From: Flammeovirga sp. EKP202
GTDB lineage: Bacteria; Bacteroidota; Bacteroidia; Cytophagales; Flammeovirgaceae
DNA: 64,000 bases
Direction of reading: 5' to 3'
Assembly: GCF_014534745.1 (NCBI RefSeq)
Contig: NZ_JACVVP010000019.1
Coordinates: 62,001 to 126,000 of the forward strand
The position numbers and the translations under genes are program-made. Shown piece by piece: positions 55,326 through 64,000 of this stretch; within the stretch, counting starts at the first letter, position 1; each line of letters starts with the position of its first letter. Under the pieces are notes generated by a model. The model made no database searches. It had not been told where the DNA came from and worked only from the letters and a program-made list of their open reading frames with translations.

Positions 55326-56228
55326 ATGATTTCAAAGGAAGAAAAAAAAGCTGCATTTAAGACGACTTGGCTGAGTATTTTTGGAAATATTGTTCTTACG
55401 ATTACAAAAGGTACAGTAGGAATTCTGGGAAACTCACAAGCCATGATTGCCGATGCGATAGAGTCTTGTGCAGATATTATTTCTTCTTTTGTCGTTTTAA
55501 TTGGTTTGAACTTTTCGACCAAGGCTCCTGATGACAATCACCCTTACGGTCATGGAAAATTTGAACCAATTGCCACCTTTATAACGGTTGGCTTTCTCGT
55601 TACCTCAGCACTTATTATTGCAGAACAAAGCATAGAGCGGATACTATCCGGTGACGCTACTACTCCCTCTTCGTATACGCTGATTGTGCTGGGAATCATT
55701 ATTTTAATTAAATACCTTCTGTACCGCTTTGTAAAGTACAGAGGCAAAATACTTAATAGCTCTTCATTAGAAGCCGATGCAGGACATCATAAAAGCGATG
55801 CTTTAATCTCTTTATCTGCTTTTATTGGTATTGGAATATCAATATATGGCGGCGAAGGCTATGAAGCTGCTGATTCATGGGCCGCGTTATTTGCTGTTGG
55901 AATTATTCTGTTTAATAGCTACTTATTATTCAGACCTGCTTTTGGAGAGATTATGGACGAAAACCTTTATGATGACCTCATTGATAAAGTAAAACAAGAA
56001 ACCGTGAAGGTGGATGGAGTAATTGACACAGAAAAATGCTTTATTCGCAAAATGGGCTTTAAATTTTATGTAGATCTTCATATTATTGTCAAAGGTGAAA
56101 TATCAGTGAGAGAAGGGCATGATATTGCTCATAATGTCAAAGATTCATTGAAAGCTGATTTTAATGAAATAGCTGATATACTCATTCATGTAGAACCCAG
56201 TCCAAAAGAAGACAAACAATTTACTTAA
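55326..56228 (+). CDS. Cation diffusion facilitator (CDF) family transporter
   Basis: A 300-residue membrane metal/proton antiporter. Six membrane helices fill about residues 15-210. The zinc-site residues are in place: an Asp in ADAIESCAD, HPYGHGKFEP between helices, and HHKSDAL in the fifth helix. A cytoplasmic ferredoxin-like domain occupies about 215-295. Zn, Fe or Mn efflux is likely; the metal cannot be told. It begins 2 bp after the heptose kinase. Confidence 0.92.
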   Translation: MISKEEKKAAFKTTWLSIFGNIVLTITKGTVGILGNSQAMIADAIESCADIISSFVVLIGLNFSTKAPDDNHPYGHGKFEPIATFITVGFLVTSALIIAEQSIERILSGDATTPSSYTLIVLGIIILIKYLLYRFVKYRGKILNSSSLEADAGHHKSDALISLSAFIGIGISIYGGEGYEAADSWAALFAVGIILFNSYLLFRPAFGEIMDENLYDDLIDKVKQETVKVDGVIDTEKCFIRKMGFKFYVDLHIIVKGEISVREGHDIAHNVKDSLKADFNEIADILIHVEPSPKEDKQFT

Positions 56229-56242
56229 GACTTCCTCTTATC

Positions 56243-57739
56243 ATGGGATTTAAATCTTTTTTAAGTAAGCCTTTAGCGGCTTACATCGTAAAGCAACAAA
56301 ATGAATGGGCCAAAAATCCAAGCCGTTCTCAAGATAAAGTTTTTCAATCTTTGATTCAGGGTGCGAAAAATACAGCCTTCGGCAAAGACCATAATTTTGG
56401 AGATATCAGAAATTATGACGACTTCAAGAAGAATGTCCCTATAGTAGATTACGAGGCGTTACGCCCTTATATCGATAGAATTATCAAAGGTGAAAATGAT
56501 GTACTTTGGAGAGGTGCTCCTGCTTATTTTGCAAAAACTTCAGGTACCACTTCGGGTGCGAAATACATTCCATTGACAAAAGAATCCATCCCAAATCATA
56601 TTAATTCAGCTCGAAACGCCATGTTGAATTACATCCATGAAACGGGGAATTCAAAGTTTTTGGATAAAAAATTAATTTTCCTCTCGGGTAGCCCTATTCT
56701 AGGAAAATCTGGAGAAATACTTTCGGGTAGACTCTCTGGCATTGTCAATCATCACGTACCAGGTTATTTGAGAAGAAATCAAATGCCTAGTTATGAAACC
56801 AACTGTATTGAAGATTGGGAAGTTAAACTAGAGCGTATTATTGATGAGACAATTGCACAAGATATGTCGTTGATCTCAGGTATACCACCTTGGGTTCAAA
56901 TGTATTTTGACCGTATTATTGAAAGAACAGGAAAGTCCATTCAAGAAGTCTTCCCCAATTTTGAATTATTCATATATGGAGGAGTGAATTTTGAGCCCTA
57001 TCGTAATAAATTATATGATTCTATTGGAAAGCAAATGCCTTCGATAGAGCTTTTCCCTGCTTCAGAAGGCTTCTTTGCCTTTCAAGATTCACAACATGAA
57101 GAGGGAATGTTATTACAGCTGGATTCGGGTATTTTCTATGAATTTATTCCTTCAGAAGAATATTTTGATGAAAACCCAACTCGTCTAAAAATTGATGAGG
57201 TGGAAGTTGGAAAAAATTATGCCTTGATCATTAATTCCAATGCCGGACTATGGGGATATTCAATCGGCGATACCGTAAAATTTGTTTCCACAGATCCTTA
57301 TCGAGTGATTGTTTCAGGTAGAATCAAACATTACATTTCTGCTTTTGGAGAACATGTCATAGGAGAAGAAGTAGAAAAAACTATGAAATTTGCTTTAGAG
57401 CAACACCCTGAAGTGAAAATCACTGAGTTTTCTGTAGCTCCGCAAGTCAATCCTACTGATGGATTACCTTATCATGAGTGGCTGATTTCTTTTGAAAATG
57501 ATCCTAATGATTTAGATGCTTTTGCACTCACATTAGATCACAAACTAAGAGAATTGAATACTTACTACGATGACCTTATTACAGGAAGTATTACAAGAAC
57601 TATTGTGATCACTCCGCTTCAAAGAGATGCCTTTCAGCAATACATGAAGTCAATTGGTAAACTAGGTGGACAAAACAAGGTTCCTAGGTTGGCAAATGAC
57701 AGAAAAATTGCTGATAAGATCATTGAATGGAGAAAATAA
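56243..57739 (+). CDS. GH3 family acyl-adenylate enzyme (amido synthetase-like)
   Basis: A 498-residue protein of the GH3 family, in which plant members join amino acids to hormone acids through acyl adenylates. ATP/AMP motifs are KTSGTTSGAKYIPLT (about 97), FELFIYGGVNFEPY and LFPASEGFFAFQD, then YSIGDTVKFV and VSGRIKHYISAFGEHV. The family is widespread in Bacteroidota, where the substrate is unknown. It begins 14 bp after the CDF gene, but the link between them is unclear. The sequence is full length and looks active. Confidence 0.88.
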   Translation: MGFKSFLSKPLAAYIVKQQNEWAKNPSRSQDKVFQSLIQGAKNTAFGKDHNFGDIRNYDDFKKNVPIVDYEALRPYIDRIIKGENDVLWRGAPAYFAKTSGTTSGAKYIPLTKESIPNHINSARNAMLNYIHETGNSKFLDKKLIFLSGSPILGKSGEILSGRLSGIVNHHVPGYLRRNQMPSYETNCIEDWEVKLERIIDETIAQDMSLISGIPPWVQMYFDRIIERTGKSIQEVFPNFELFIYGGVNFEPYRNKLYDSIGKQMPSIELFPASEGFFAFQDSQHEEGMLLQLDSGIFYEFIPSEEYFDENPTRLKIDEVEVGKNYALIINSNAGLWGYSIGDTVKFVSTDPYRVIVSGRIKHYISAFGEHVIGEEVEKTMKFALEQHPEVKITEFSVAPQVNPTDGLPYHEWLISFENDPNDLDAFALTLDHKLRELNTYYDDLITGSITRTIVITPLQRDAFQQYMKSIGKLGGQNKVPRLANDRKIADKIIEWRK

Positions 57740-57744
57740 ATGTA

Positions 57745-57785
57745 ATCTCTCAATAAAAGCTAATATTTATTGAGAGATTTTTTTT
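57745..57785 (+). terminator. Terminator after the GH3 gene
   Basis: AATCTCTCAATAAA pairs with TTTATTGAGAGATT, followed by Ts. Confidence 0.88.
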
Positions 57786-57975
57786 ATTTTCGATTTCATA
57801 ACATATCAAATGTAAAGTAGAGTTTTGGAGATTCTTTCAATTATACAAGAGCTAATAGTATTTAATTTAGAAATTGGTGCAATACTTACTATATTTTTTG
57901 TATTTTAAAGTGGAATTGAATCTTTATATTAAACCAAGCTAGTTAAAAAATCAAACTACTATCAGAGGTCCAATT

Positions 57976-58377
57976 ATGAGTAAAAAAATAAAAACTATAT
58001 TGCTTGTTGATGATAATGACACTGACAATTTCATCAACAACAGAATAATAGAGCTAACTGATTTCGCTGAGGAAATTGTCATTAAGAACTCTGGTAAAAA
58101 AGCGTTGGAGTTTCTACAAGAACGTTTTGATTACAAAGGGAATTTACCAAGTTTAATCTTATTGGATATCAACATGCCTATTGTCGACGGATTTGTATTT
58201 TTATATGAATTTGAAGCGTTTCCTGAGGAACTTAGAAATCAATGTAAAATAGCCATCCTTTCAAGTTCAGACAATGAGTCCGATATTGAGAGAATTGTGA
58301 ATAACGAATATGTAATTAAGTTTATAACCAAACCACTAACCGAAGAAGGGTTGTTAGAAGTGGGAGAATTACTATAA
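57976..58377 (+). CDS. Stand-alone response regulator (receiver domain)
   Basis: A 133-residue receiver domain. The acidic pocket is VDDND (11-15), the phospho-acceptor D64 (LLDINMPIVDG), with the switch Ser in LSSSD and Lys in ITKPLT. No output domain is present. It is of the type found with hybrid kinases in Bacteroidota. It lies alone, converging on the PP2C phosphatase gene with which it shares a terminator. Confidence 0.9.
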   Translation: MSKKIKTILLVDDNDTDNFINNRIIELTDFAEEIVIKNSGKKALEFLQERFDYKGNLPSLILLDINMPIVDGFVFLYEFEAFPEELRNQCKIAILSSSDNESDIERIVNNEYVIKFITKPLTEEGLLEVGELL

Positions 58378-58401
58378 TTATAAACCTAAGATATTATATT
58401 A

Positions 58402-58438
58402 AAAAAGGTACTTGCTTTCTAAAATCAAGTACCTTTTT
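58402..58438. terminator. Bidirectional terminator
   Basis: AAAAAGGTACTTG (58402-58414) is perfectly complementary to CAAGTACCTTTTT (58426-58438), with A/T tracts outside. It is shared by the converging response regulator and phosphatase genes. Confidence 0.9.
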
Positions 58439-58456
58439 GTTTTACCATGAATTTGG

Positions 58457-59902
58457 CTAGTGATGTATTGCTACAAAAACTGTAATATCGTCCCTTTGTT
58501 GATAACCTTCGGTTTCATAGTTCAGTACAGTTTCCAATTCATTGATACAATCCTTAGTGTATTTAAGGTAATATTTCTCCATTATATTTCTGAAACGTAG
58601 AGAACCTATTTTTCCATTCACACCATTTTGATCCACATAGCCATCAGTATACAAACAAATCAATGTGTCGGGTTGAATTTGTATATCAGTGACCTCAAAT
58701 ACTTTATCTTTTTTGAATTTTCCACCAATTGATCTTGTAGTCGACTTCAGAGGAATAATTCCCGAACTATCTACCAACAAACCTTTGCCTTTTGCTCCTG
58801 CATATTGGAATCGATAATCATGATCAAGATACGCTACTGAAATGTCCATCCCATCTTGATTACCATCTACTGACGACTGACGTAATTTTTCAAAGAAATA
58901 ATGGTCCATTCTCTCTAACAATTCAGCAGGAGATTCTGGTAATTCCTGCAAGCGATCCAATGCTTCTAAGCCAACCATAGACAGCAACGCTCCAGGTACT
59001 CCATGTCCTGTACAATCTCCTACCACAATTAAAGTCCTGTTACCAAACTTCCTAGCAAAATAAAAATCACCTGAAACATGGTCTCTCGGTCTGAATAAAA
59101 TATTGACCTCTTTAAAAATCTTATTCAATTCCTCTTTTGAAGTCAGCAATGCCATTTGAATTGTTTTAGCATAGCGGATAGAGTCAGTCACGTGCTCCAA
59201 TGACTTGCTCAATTGTAAATGGCTTTTCTCTATTTTATCTCTTTGTGACTCTATTTCTTCCTTTTGTGCATTAATCTCTTCATTGGTTTGAGAAAGTTCT
59301 TCACCAAACTGAATCAATTCATCACTATTTTTCTGCAACTTACTTTGAAAAAGGGAAGTTTGCTGATCAATCGATTTTACATCATTACTGATATTTGCAA
59401 GAATACCCAAGTCCAATGTCCAATTGAAAATAACTTGTTGCGTTGAGGTCAATGGGTCAAAAAGAGGACCTCCATTCGTCAACTCAATGATGAGCAAAGT
59501 ACACAACAAGATGAAATTGTAGAGCAGAATATACCTACTTGCTTTCTTTCCTAAAAACCAATAGGAAGTAACAAGTGTAGTTGCTAAAAATGCTACTGCA
59601 TGTGATTTTATCCCTCCAGTTGTTATTGCTAAAGCAAATAACATCGAGGACATAACGTACAAATAACCTGTACAAAGGGTCATCCATTTCAACTTTTTCT
59701 TCAACAAGAAAAGCGATAAAACAATGAACATTCCAATGGTTGAAATGATTGTTGTTAAACTAAATTGAAAGTAGTAAAACCCTACTAAGGAAAAGAATGT
59801 AAAAAGTAAAAAACTAGACTTTGTCTTTCTCCAAAAGCTTTTCTCTTTGTCAAGCTCTATTTTATTGCCATAAAGCAATTGAGCGTTTAGATGTGAATTC
59901 AT
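58457..59902 (-). CDS. Membrane-bound PP2C/SpoIIE-type phosphatase
   Basis: A 481-residue protein. About six membrane helices fill residues 28-190, a coiled coil follows (about 195-240, rich in Glu, Gln and Ser), then the PP2C/SpoIIE domain (about 245-481). The domain starts SIRYAKTIQMALL, almost the same as in the 1403-residue sensor at 22841-27052, and carries GDCTGHGVPGALLS, YTDGYVDQNG and the closing QQRDDIT. It should dephosphorylate a Ser/Thr target such as an anti-sigma antagonist; none is nearby. The sensory input is presumably through the membrane region. Confidence 0.9.
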   Translation of the reverse strand: MNSHLNAQLLYGNKIELDKEKSFWRKTKSSFLLFTFFSLVGFYYFQFSLTTIISTIGMFIVLSLFLLKKKLKWMTLCTGYLYVMSSMLFALAITTGGIKSHAVAFLATTLVTSYWFLGKKASRYILLYNFILLCTLLIIELTNGGPLFDPLTSTQQVIFNWTLDLGILANISNDVKSIDQQTSLFQSKLQKNSDELIQFGEELSQTNEEINAQKEEIESQRDKIEKSHLQLSKSLEHVTDSIRYAKTIQMALLTSKEELNKIFKEVNILFRPRDHVSGDFYFARKFGNRTLIVVGDCTGHGVPGALLSMVGLEALDRLQELPESPAELLERMDHYFFEKLRQSSVDGNQDGMDISVAYLDHDYRFQYAGAKGKGLLVDSSGIIPLKSTTRSIGGKFKKDKVFEVTDIQIQPDTLICLYTDGYVDQNGVNGKIGSLRFRNIMEKYYLKYTKDCINELETVLNYETEGYQQRDDITVFVAIHH

Positions 59903-60300
59903 AAAATACCATTTAAGGCGTCATGAAACCTTCTGTCATTCCATTTTTATTCAGTCAAAAAATGGGTAAGGTTACATGCGTTAATAAGTGAAGCGAAGAA
60001 TCAATTTAATCATCATTTTTCGTGTAGTAAACCACACAATTGTATAACGGAATCCCACTACACAATCGTTAATTTCAAACACGATCAAAATGTAATCAAT
60101 AAATATGACAGTTTTTTAATTAGTATACATTGTTGTGAGGTGTTTTTTATCAATAAATGTTTATAAAATTTTTGAAGAGTGAAACTGAAAAACTTCTAGG
60201 TGTCTATTTTGTTATGTTGATTGACTCTCCGTAAAAAAAATGTTGTTTTGAATTAATTTCAAAAAATAAAAAAAGGATACTTTTCAGTACCCTTCCTTTA
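59903..60300. other. Intergenic region between phosphatase and SDR genes
   Basis: This is 398 bp of AT-rich DNA. It contains an inverted repeat GTGTAGT/ACTACAC (60022-60028 with 60057-60063) around the palindrome ACAATTGT. Near its end, GGATACT/AGTACCC (60275-60281 with 60286-60292) is a minus-strand terminator stem for the SDR gene. No gene is seen. Confidence 0.45.
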
Positions 60301-61101
60301 TTATTTTAAGCCGTAAGCTCCTCGTATCATTTTCTCTGCCACCTTATCAGGCAAAAATCGCTTTGCAAAAGCCAACAAACTTGCATTTCCTCCAGAAACA
60401 TAAATTGGAGAAGGTGCATTGGTTTGAATTACTTTCATTACTGTATCAGAGATCACCTTTGAAGATTCTGCTTCTGACATGCTTCCTTTTACGCTTTGAC
60501 GAATATTATCAGCATAAGGGAAATATTCAGATCCTTCAGGGCAATTAAAATCAGGAACAATGTTGGATGCAATGTGATTAGGTTCCACTAGAGCTACGGT
60601 TACATTAAACTCTTTCATCTCGCTTCTAAGTGACTGAGTAAAGCCTGAAACTGCAAACTTTGTAGCTACATAAGCTGAGTAATAAGGTGCTGCAAAACGC
60701 CCATTCAATGAACCAATATTAATAATCATTCCTGAGCGTCTTTCTCTCATTTGAGGTAATATTTTTCTTGTTAAATCAATCAGACCAAAGAAGTTCACTT
60801 CAAACAAGTACCTGTATTTTTCCATCGTCGTCTCCTCTACAGGTCCAATCTGCGATTGACCGGCATTATTGATCAATACATCAATTTTTTCTTCCTTTAT
60901 TTCTTCCCAACACTGAGCGATACTTTCTGGACTAGAAACATCCAAAGCCACATAACGAACACCCTCTAATTTATCTTTTGTTCGTTTTGGGTTTCGGGAA
61001 GTACCAATCACTTGATATCCTTTCTCTACCGCTGCTTTTGCAATAGATCTACCAATTCCTGAAGAGGCTCCAGTAATGAATAAGGTCTGCTGATTTTTCA
61101 T
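60301..61101 (-). CDS. Short-chain dehydrogenase/reductase (SDR)
   Basis: A 266-residue classical SDR. The nucleotide site is TGASSGIG (10-17), with NNAG at 78-81 and catalytic S131, Y144 and K148 (YSAYVATK). An Arg at the end of strand 2 (TSRNPKR) suggests NADP. Substrates of such enzymes vary and no neighbour gives a clue. The terminator and promoter box are its own, so it is monocistronic. Confidence 0.92.
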   Translation of the reverse strand: MKNQQTLFITGASSGIGRSIAKAAVEKGYQVIGTSRNPKRTKDKLEGVRYVALDVSSPESIAQCWEEIKEEKIDVLINNAGQSQIGPVEETTMEKYRYLFEVNFFGLIDLTRKILPQMRERRSGMIINIGSLNGRFAAPYYSAYVATKFAVSGFTQSLRSEMKEFNVTVALVEPNHIASNIVPDFNCPEGSEYFPYADNIRQSVKGSMSEAESSKVISDTVMKVIQTNAPSPIYVSGGNASLLAFAKRFLPDKVAEKMIRGAYGLK

Positions 61102-61118
61102 AGTTTATTTATTTTCCA

Positions 61119-61126
61119 CAAAGGTA
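61119..61126 (-). promoter_or_regulatory. -7 promoter box of the SDR gene
   Basis: CAAAGGTA on the plus strand reads TACCTTTG on the minus strand, fitting TAnnTTTG, 18 bp before the start codon. Confidence 0.4.
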
Positions 61127-61160
61127 ATAAATACCGCCAACAAGAAAGAGTAGGCATTAA

Positions 61161-61664
61161 CTATTGTTCTACCTCAAGTAAAAAAGAAGCATCTTCTGGA
61201 TTCGGGTTTTCAACTACCCATAATTCCTTCCCATTTTTAAGGGAGATATAATATGTAGGATAATTTGTTGATACAAATGAAACTGTATTTTCACCCGTAA
61301 ACCCCTTTATGATTTTAAACGTAGCATCTGCTTTAAATAAGTTAGTACCATCTGATTTATGCCATTTTAATTGAGCATTTTGATGTCTTAGGTAAAGTTC
61401 GGGCTCTATTAATAATGCAAATGATACTAGATCAGGATTGGCTAAGCCAGGTACAACTTTTACCATATTGTAGGCCTTGTCACGTCTTTTCTTTTTCCTC
61501 TCGACAATTTTACCGATACCCCATTCTTGTCCGATGACATATGACTGATCTTTGTAAGGTGTTATTACAGCATTTTTATTTTGAAGTTGCCCCATTGATT
61601 GTGCTGTACATACTTCTACTCCTAAAAAGCAGAGAAACAGCAATGACAAAGTTTTAAAATACAT
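61161..61664 (-). CDS. Secreted AbfB-like (beta-trefoil) domain protein
   Basis: A 167-residue protein with a signal peptide (1-22, ending TAQ). Two repeats (about 67-118 and 119-167) follow the AbfB/CBM42-type pattern: NPDLVSFALLIEPELYLRHQ followed by FKADATFKIIKG, and NTVSFVSTNYPTYYISLKNG followed by ASFLLEVEQ. In known proteins such repeats bind arabinofuranose side chains and sit next to a catalytic domain. Here the module is alone, so it may be a free sugar-binding protein. The assignment rests on pattern recognition and is not certain. Confidence 0.6.
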   Translation of the reverse strand: MYFKTLSLLFLCFLGVEVCTAQSMGQLQNKNAVITPYKDQSYVIGQEWGIGKIVERKKKRRDKAYNMVKVVPGLANPDLVSFALLIEPELYLRHQNAQLKWHKSDGTNLFKADATFKIIKGFTGENTVSFVSTNYPTYYISLKNGKELWVVENPNPEDASFLLEVEQ

Positions 61665-61895
61665 AGTGTTAAAAATGTAGAATGATAAAAAAAATTTCCT
61701 CCTTTATTTGGAATAAGTTAGTCTAACTTGATCAATTATAAAGCCAATACATCGAACTTTAATTATTTATAAATTCTCTATTTCTACTTTTTTTCTAAGA
61801 TCAATTATTTTATTCCACATTTTTTTAGCATTTGTAGAACACTTTAATTAATTAGTTGTTTGAACATATGAACCGCTTAATAATACATATTGGTA

Positions 61896-63065
61896 ATGAA
61901 AAATTTTGAACTTTGGAACCCAACCCGCCTCGTTTTTGGAGAAAACAGAATTGAGGAAGTCAACAAACATATCCCCGCTGATGCTAAAAACATCCTTTTA
62001 GTTTACGGAGGAGGAAGTATCAAAAAAAATGGAATCTATGATGATGTAAAAAAATCATTGGCTGACAAAAATGTGGTTGATTTCAGTGGTATTGAACCTA
62101 ACCCTCGTTATGAAACAATCATGAAAGCAAGAGAGGTGGCAATCCAAGAAAACATCGACTTCATCCTTGCTGTTGGTGGTGGATCTGTAATCGATGCTAC
62201 TAAATTCCTTTGTGTTGCTATTCCATTTACAGAAAGTGACCCATGGGATATCATCAAAAAAGGATTGGGTAAAAAGGTGAAAGAGGCTATTCCTTTTGGC
62301 ACCGTGCTTACTCTTCCTGCCACTGGTTCTGAAATGAACTCTGGCTCTGTAGTAACAAGAGAAGAAACAAAAGAAAAACTGCCTTTTGGTGGCCCACTTT
62401 GTTTCCCTAAATTCTCTGTACTTGACCCAAGAGTTGTGGCTTCTCTTCCAGAAAGACAATTAGTCAATGGTATCACTGATGCGTTTACTCACGTTCTGGA
62501 ACAATACCTTACTTACCCTGCTCAAGCTCCACTTCAAGACCGCTTTGCTGAAGGTATTTTACAGACGCTAGTAGAAATTGCTCCTCAAGTTATTGCCAAT
62601 CCTGGCGATAGTACTTTAGCTGGTAATTTTATGTGGTGTTGTACAATGGCATTGAATGGCTTGATTCAACAAGGTGTACCTACAGACTGGGCTACGCATA
62701 TGATTGGTCATGAGTTGACAGCTTTGTATGAAATTGATCATGCTCGTACTTTGGCGATTATCGGCCCTAATTTGTACAGAGTAATGTTCAACAACAAGAA
62801 AGATAAATTAGTACAGTACGGAGAGAGAGTTTGGGGAATTACTGAAGGTTCTGATGAAGATAAAGCACAAGCTACTATCGAAAGAACTGTTGAGTTTTTC
62901 CACTCTATGGGTATTAAAACAAAGATTTCTGATTATACAGATAATCACTCAGAAGTAGTAAAGACCATCACTTCTCGTTTCGAAGAACGTAAATGGGTTG
63001 GTCTTGGTGAAAGAGGTGATATCACATTGGAGAAAGTCCAAGAAATTGTAGAAATGAGTATCTAA
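61896..63065 (+). CDS. Iron-containing alcohol dehydrogenase (YqhD/BDH type)
   Basis: A group III alcohol dehydrogenase of 389 residues from the ATG at 61896; an in-frame TTG at 61890 is less likely. The Rossmann part has YGGGSI (about 37) and GGGSVIDATK (about 92). TLPATGSEMNSG is near 137. The metal site is formed by D and H residues in GITDAFTHVLEQY and WATHMIGHELTALYEIDHARTLA. It probably reduces short aldehydes with NAD(P)H. It is transcribed alone, towards a perfect palindrome. Confidence 0.93.
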   Translation: MKNFELWNPTRLVFGENRIEEVNKHIPADAKNILLVYGGGSIKKNGIYDDVKKSLADKNVVDFSGIEPNPRYETIMKAREVAIQENIDFILAVGGGSVIDATKFLCVAIPFTESDPWDIIKKGLGKKVKEAIPFGTVLTLPATGSEMNSGSVVTREETKEKLPFGGPLCFPKFSVLDPRVVASLPERQLVNGITDAFTHVLEQYLTYPAQAPLQDRFAEGILQTLVEIAPQVIANPGDSTLAGNFMWCCTMALNGLIQQGVPTDWATHMIGHELTALYEIDHARTLAIIGPNLYRVMFNNKKDKLVQYGERVWGITEGSDEDKAQATIERTVEFFHSMGIKTKISDYTDNHSEVVKTITSRFEERKWVGLGERGDITLEKVQEIVEMSI

Positions 63066-63074
63066 GTTTCCTTA

Positions 63075-63141
63075 TCATCAACTATAGAAAAAGGGTGAAA
63101 AGTTAATGATTAACTTTTCACCCTTTTTCTATAGTTGATGA
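63075..63141. terminator. 33-bp perfect palindrome, bidirectional terminator
   Basis: The arms 63075-63107 and 63109-63141 are perfectly complementary with a single central base. Each arm contains a T5 or A5 run and GGGTGAAAAG. It lies between converging genes, 9 bp after the dehydrogenase stop and 44 bp before the end of the RND gene. Typical terminator stems in this window are 9-15 bp. Confidence 0.85.
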
Positions 63142-63185
63142 GATGAAGAATATGAACTTAATCACATTCTTCATTTCAATTCATC

Positions 63186-64000
63186 TTAGTTATGAACTGC
63201 TTTCTTCTTCTCACCTGAAGTAAGGTTTTGGAAGAACCAGCCTAATTGTTCCGCTAATAATAACATTACTGGTACTATGACCAAAGTTAAGAAAGTAGCG
63301 AACGTTAGACCATAAATTACAGTCCATGCCATAGGTCCCCAAGTATCTGCGTTTGGACCACCGAAATAGATATCTGCATCAAAGTGAGCAAACATTCCGA
63401 AGAAATCAATGTTCATACCTGTAGCCAATGGAATCAAACCTAATACGGTAGTAATCGCTGTCAACAATACAGGACGTAAACGAGTGAAACCTGCTTGCTC
63501 AATACATTCGATCAAGTCTTTGATTGGTAAACGGTCATCAGGATCCATACCTAATTTCTCCTTTTTGGCCACTACTAACTGATCTGCACAGTCAATCAAT
63601 ACAATGGCGTTATTTACTACAATACCTGCCAATGAAATAATACCAATACCTGTCATGATGATTACAAATGGGTCATTGAAAATGATCAGACCTAATAATA
63701 CACCAATCAAACTGAACAATACTGAAGCAATAATAATGAATGGCTTCACGAATGAGTTGAATTGAGAAACAAGGATCAAGAAAATTGCACACATGGCAAT
63801 CAACATCGCTCTACTTAAGAAAGCCATTGATTCTGCTTGGTCTTCTTGTTCACCACCAAACTTGTAGTTGTATTGTGCTGGCATCTCATAAGAAGCCAAT
63901 AAGTTTTTCACGTTTTCAACTACCACTTGGTTGTTATAACCTTTCGATACGTTAGAACTCAATGTCACGACTCTATCCAAGTCTTTTCTCTTGATCTCAC
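63186..64000 (-). CDS. RND efflux transporter permease, C-terminal part (gene continues beyond window)
   Basis: This is the last 270 or so residues of an inner-membrane RND pump. The frame is open to the window edge (EIKRKDLDRVV precedes the first possible start), so the true start lies outside. Features are the end of the periplasmic porter region (VTLSSNVSKGYN), membrane helices 7-12 and the motif GIGIISLAGIVVNNAIVLID typical of the HAE-1/AcrB superfamily. RLRPVLLTAITTVLGLIPLATG and the final helix FLTLVIVPVMLL follow. An inserted Gly/Asp-rich piece (FDADIYFGGPNADTWGP) is characteristic of Bacteroidota members. The outer-membrane and adaptor partners are outside the window. Confidence 0.93.
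   Translation of the reverse strand, partial: EIKRKDLDRVVTLSSNVSKGYNNQVVVENVKNLLASYEMPAQYNYKFGGEQEDQAESMAFLSRAMLIAMCAIFLILVSQFNSFVKPFIIIASVLFSLIGVLLGLIIFNDPFVIIMTGIGIISLAGIVVNNAIVLIDCADQLVVAKKEKLGMDPDDRLPIKDLIECIEQAGFTRLRPVLLTAITTVLGLIPLATGMNIDFFGMFAHFDADIYFGGPNADTWGPMAWTVIYGLTFATFLTLVIVPVMLLLAEQLGWFFQNLTSGEKKKAVHN

Overview
The window is AT-rich DNA from a Bacteroidota bacterium. The evidence is the recurring promoter form (TTTG, about 19 bp, TAnnTTTG), a FecI/FecR sigma and anti-sigma pair driving a TonB receptor with an STN domain, dipeptidyl peptidase IV, regulator propeller (Reg_prop/Y_Y_Y) sensing, DUF2007 and DUF4974 proteins, and many short lipoproteins. A marine, polysaccharide-using member of Cytophagales (Flammeovirga-like) fits best. 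That genus-level guess is inference only. No rRNA, phage, transposase or CRISPR array is visible; one tRNA (Ser, TGA) is present.

Layout. 1-4.5 kb: ECF sigma factor, FecR anti-sigma factor and TonB receptor, without a SusD partner. 4.7-8.5 kb: a small coiled-coil protein, DPP IV, and an HTH/PIN toxin-antitoxin pair whose promoter overlaps an 11-bp inverted repeat. 8.5-13.1 kb: a sulfatase and a GH127-type glycosidase, with an AraC regulator divergent from them. 13.3-16.5 kb: a polyamine operon (arginine decarboxylase, agmatinase, deoxyhypusine-synthase-like enzyme). 16.5-22.8 kb: housekeeping genes (DusB, CPBP protease, CdsA, tRNA-Ser), a protein made of four lipoyl-type domains, and two copies of a 290-bp structured intergenic repeat. 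22.8-27.1 kb: a 1403-residue propeller sensor ending in a PP2C/SpoIIE phosphatase. 27.3-33 kb: an MksF-MksE-MksB condensin operon without the MksG/JetD nuclease. 33-39.2 kb: a lipoprotein, a candidate structured RNA, MoxR, and an rsmI-lnt-ogt operon in which ogt carries a striking hairpin. 39.2-49.3 kb: a chemosensory operon transcribed leftwards: ParA, a membrane-free receptor with eleven PAS domains, CheW, CheY, CheA, CheC. 49.5-64 kb: phosphoglycerate mutase, small lipoproteins, aminotransferase, heptose kinase, CDF transporter, GH3-family enzyme, response regulator, a second PP2C phosphatase, SDR, an AbfB-like protein, an iron alcohol dehydrogenase, a 33-bp perfect palindrome and the end of an RND efflux pump.

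How the parts fit. The sulfatase, glycosidase and AraC set looks like a small catabolic locus for a sulfated galactan. The ParA-receptor-Che operon has the gene content of a cytoplasmic chemosensory cluster that is positioned or segregated by a ParA ATPase. The candidate new items are the pseudoknot-capable repeat, the four-lipoyl protein, the recurring GAGCATGTT inverted repeat upstream of genes, the ogt hairpin and the candidate RNA at 34.9 kb.
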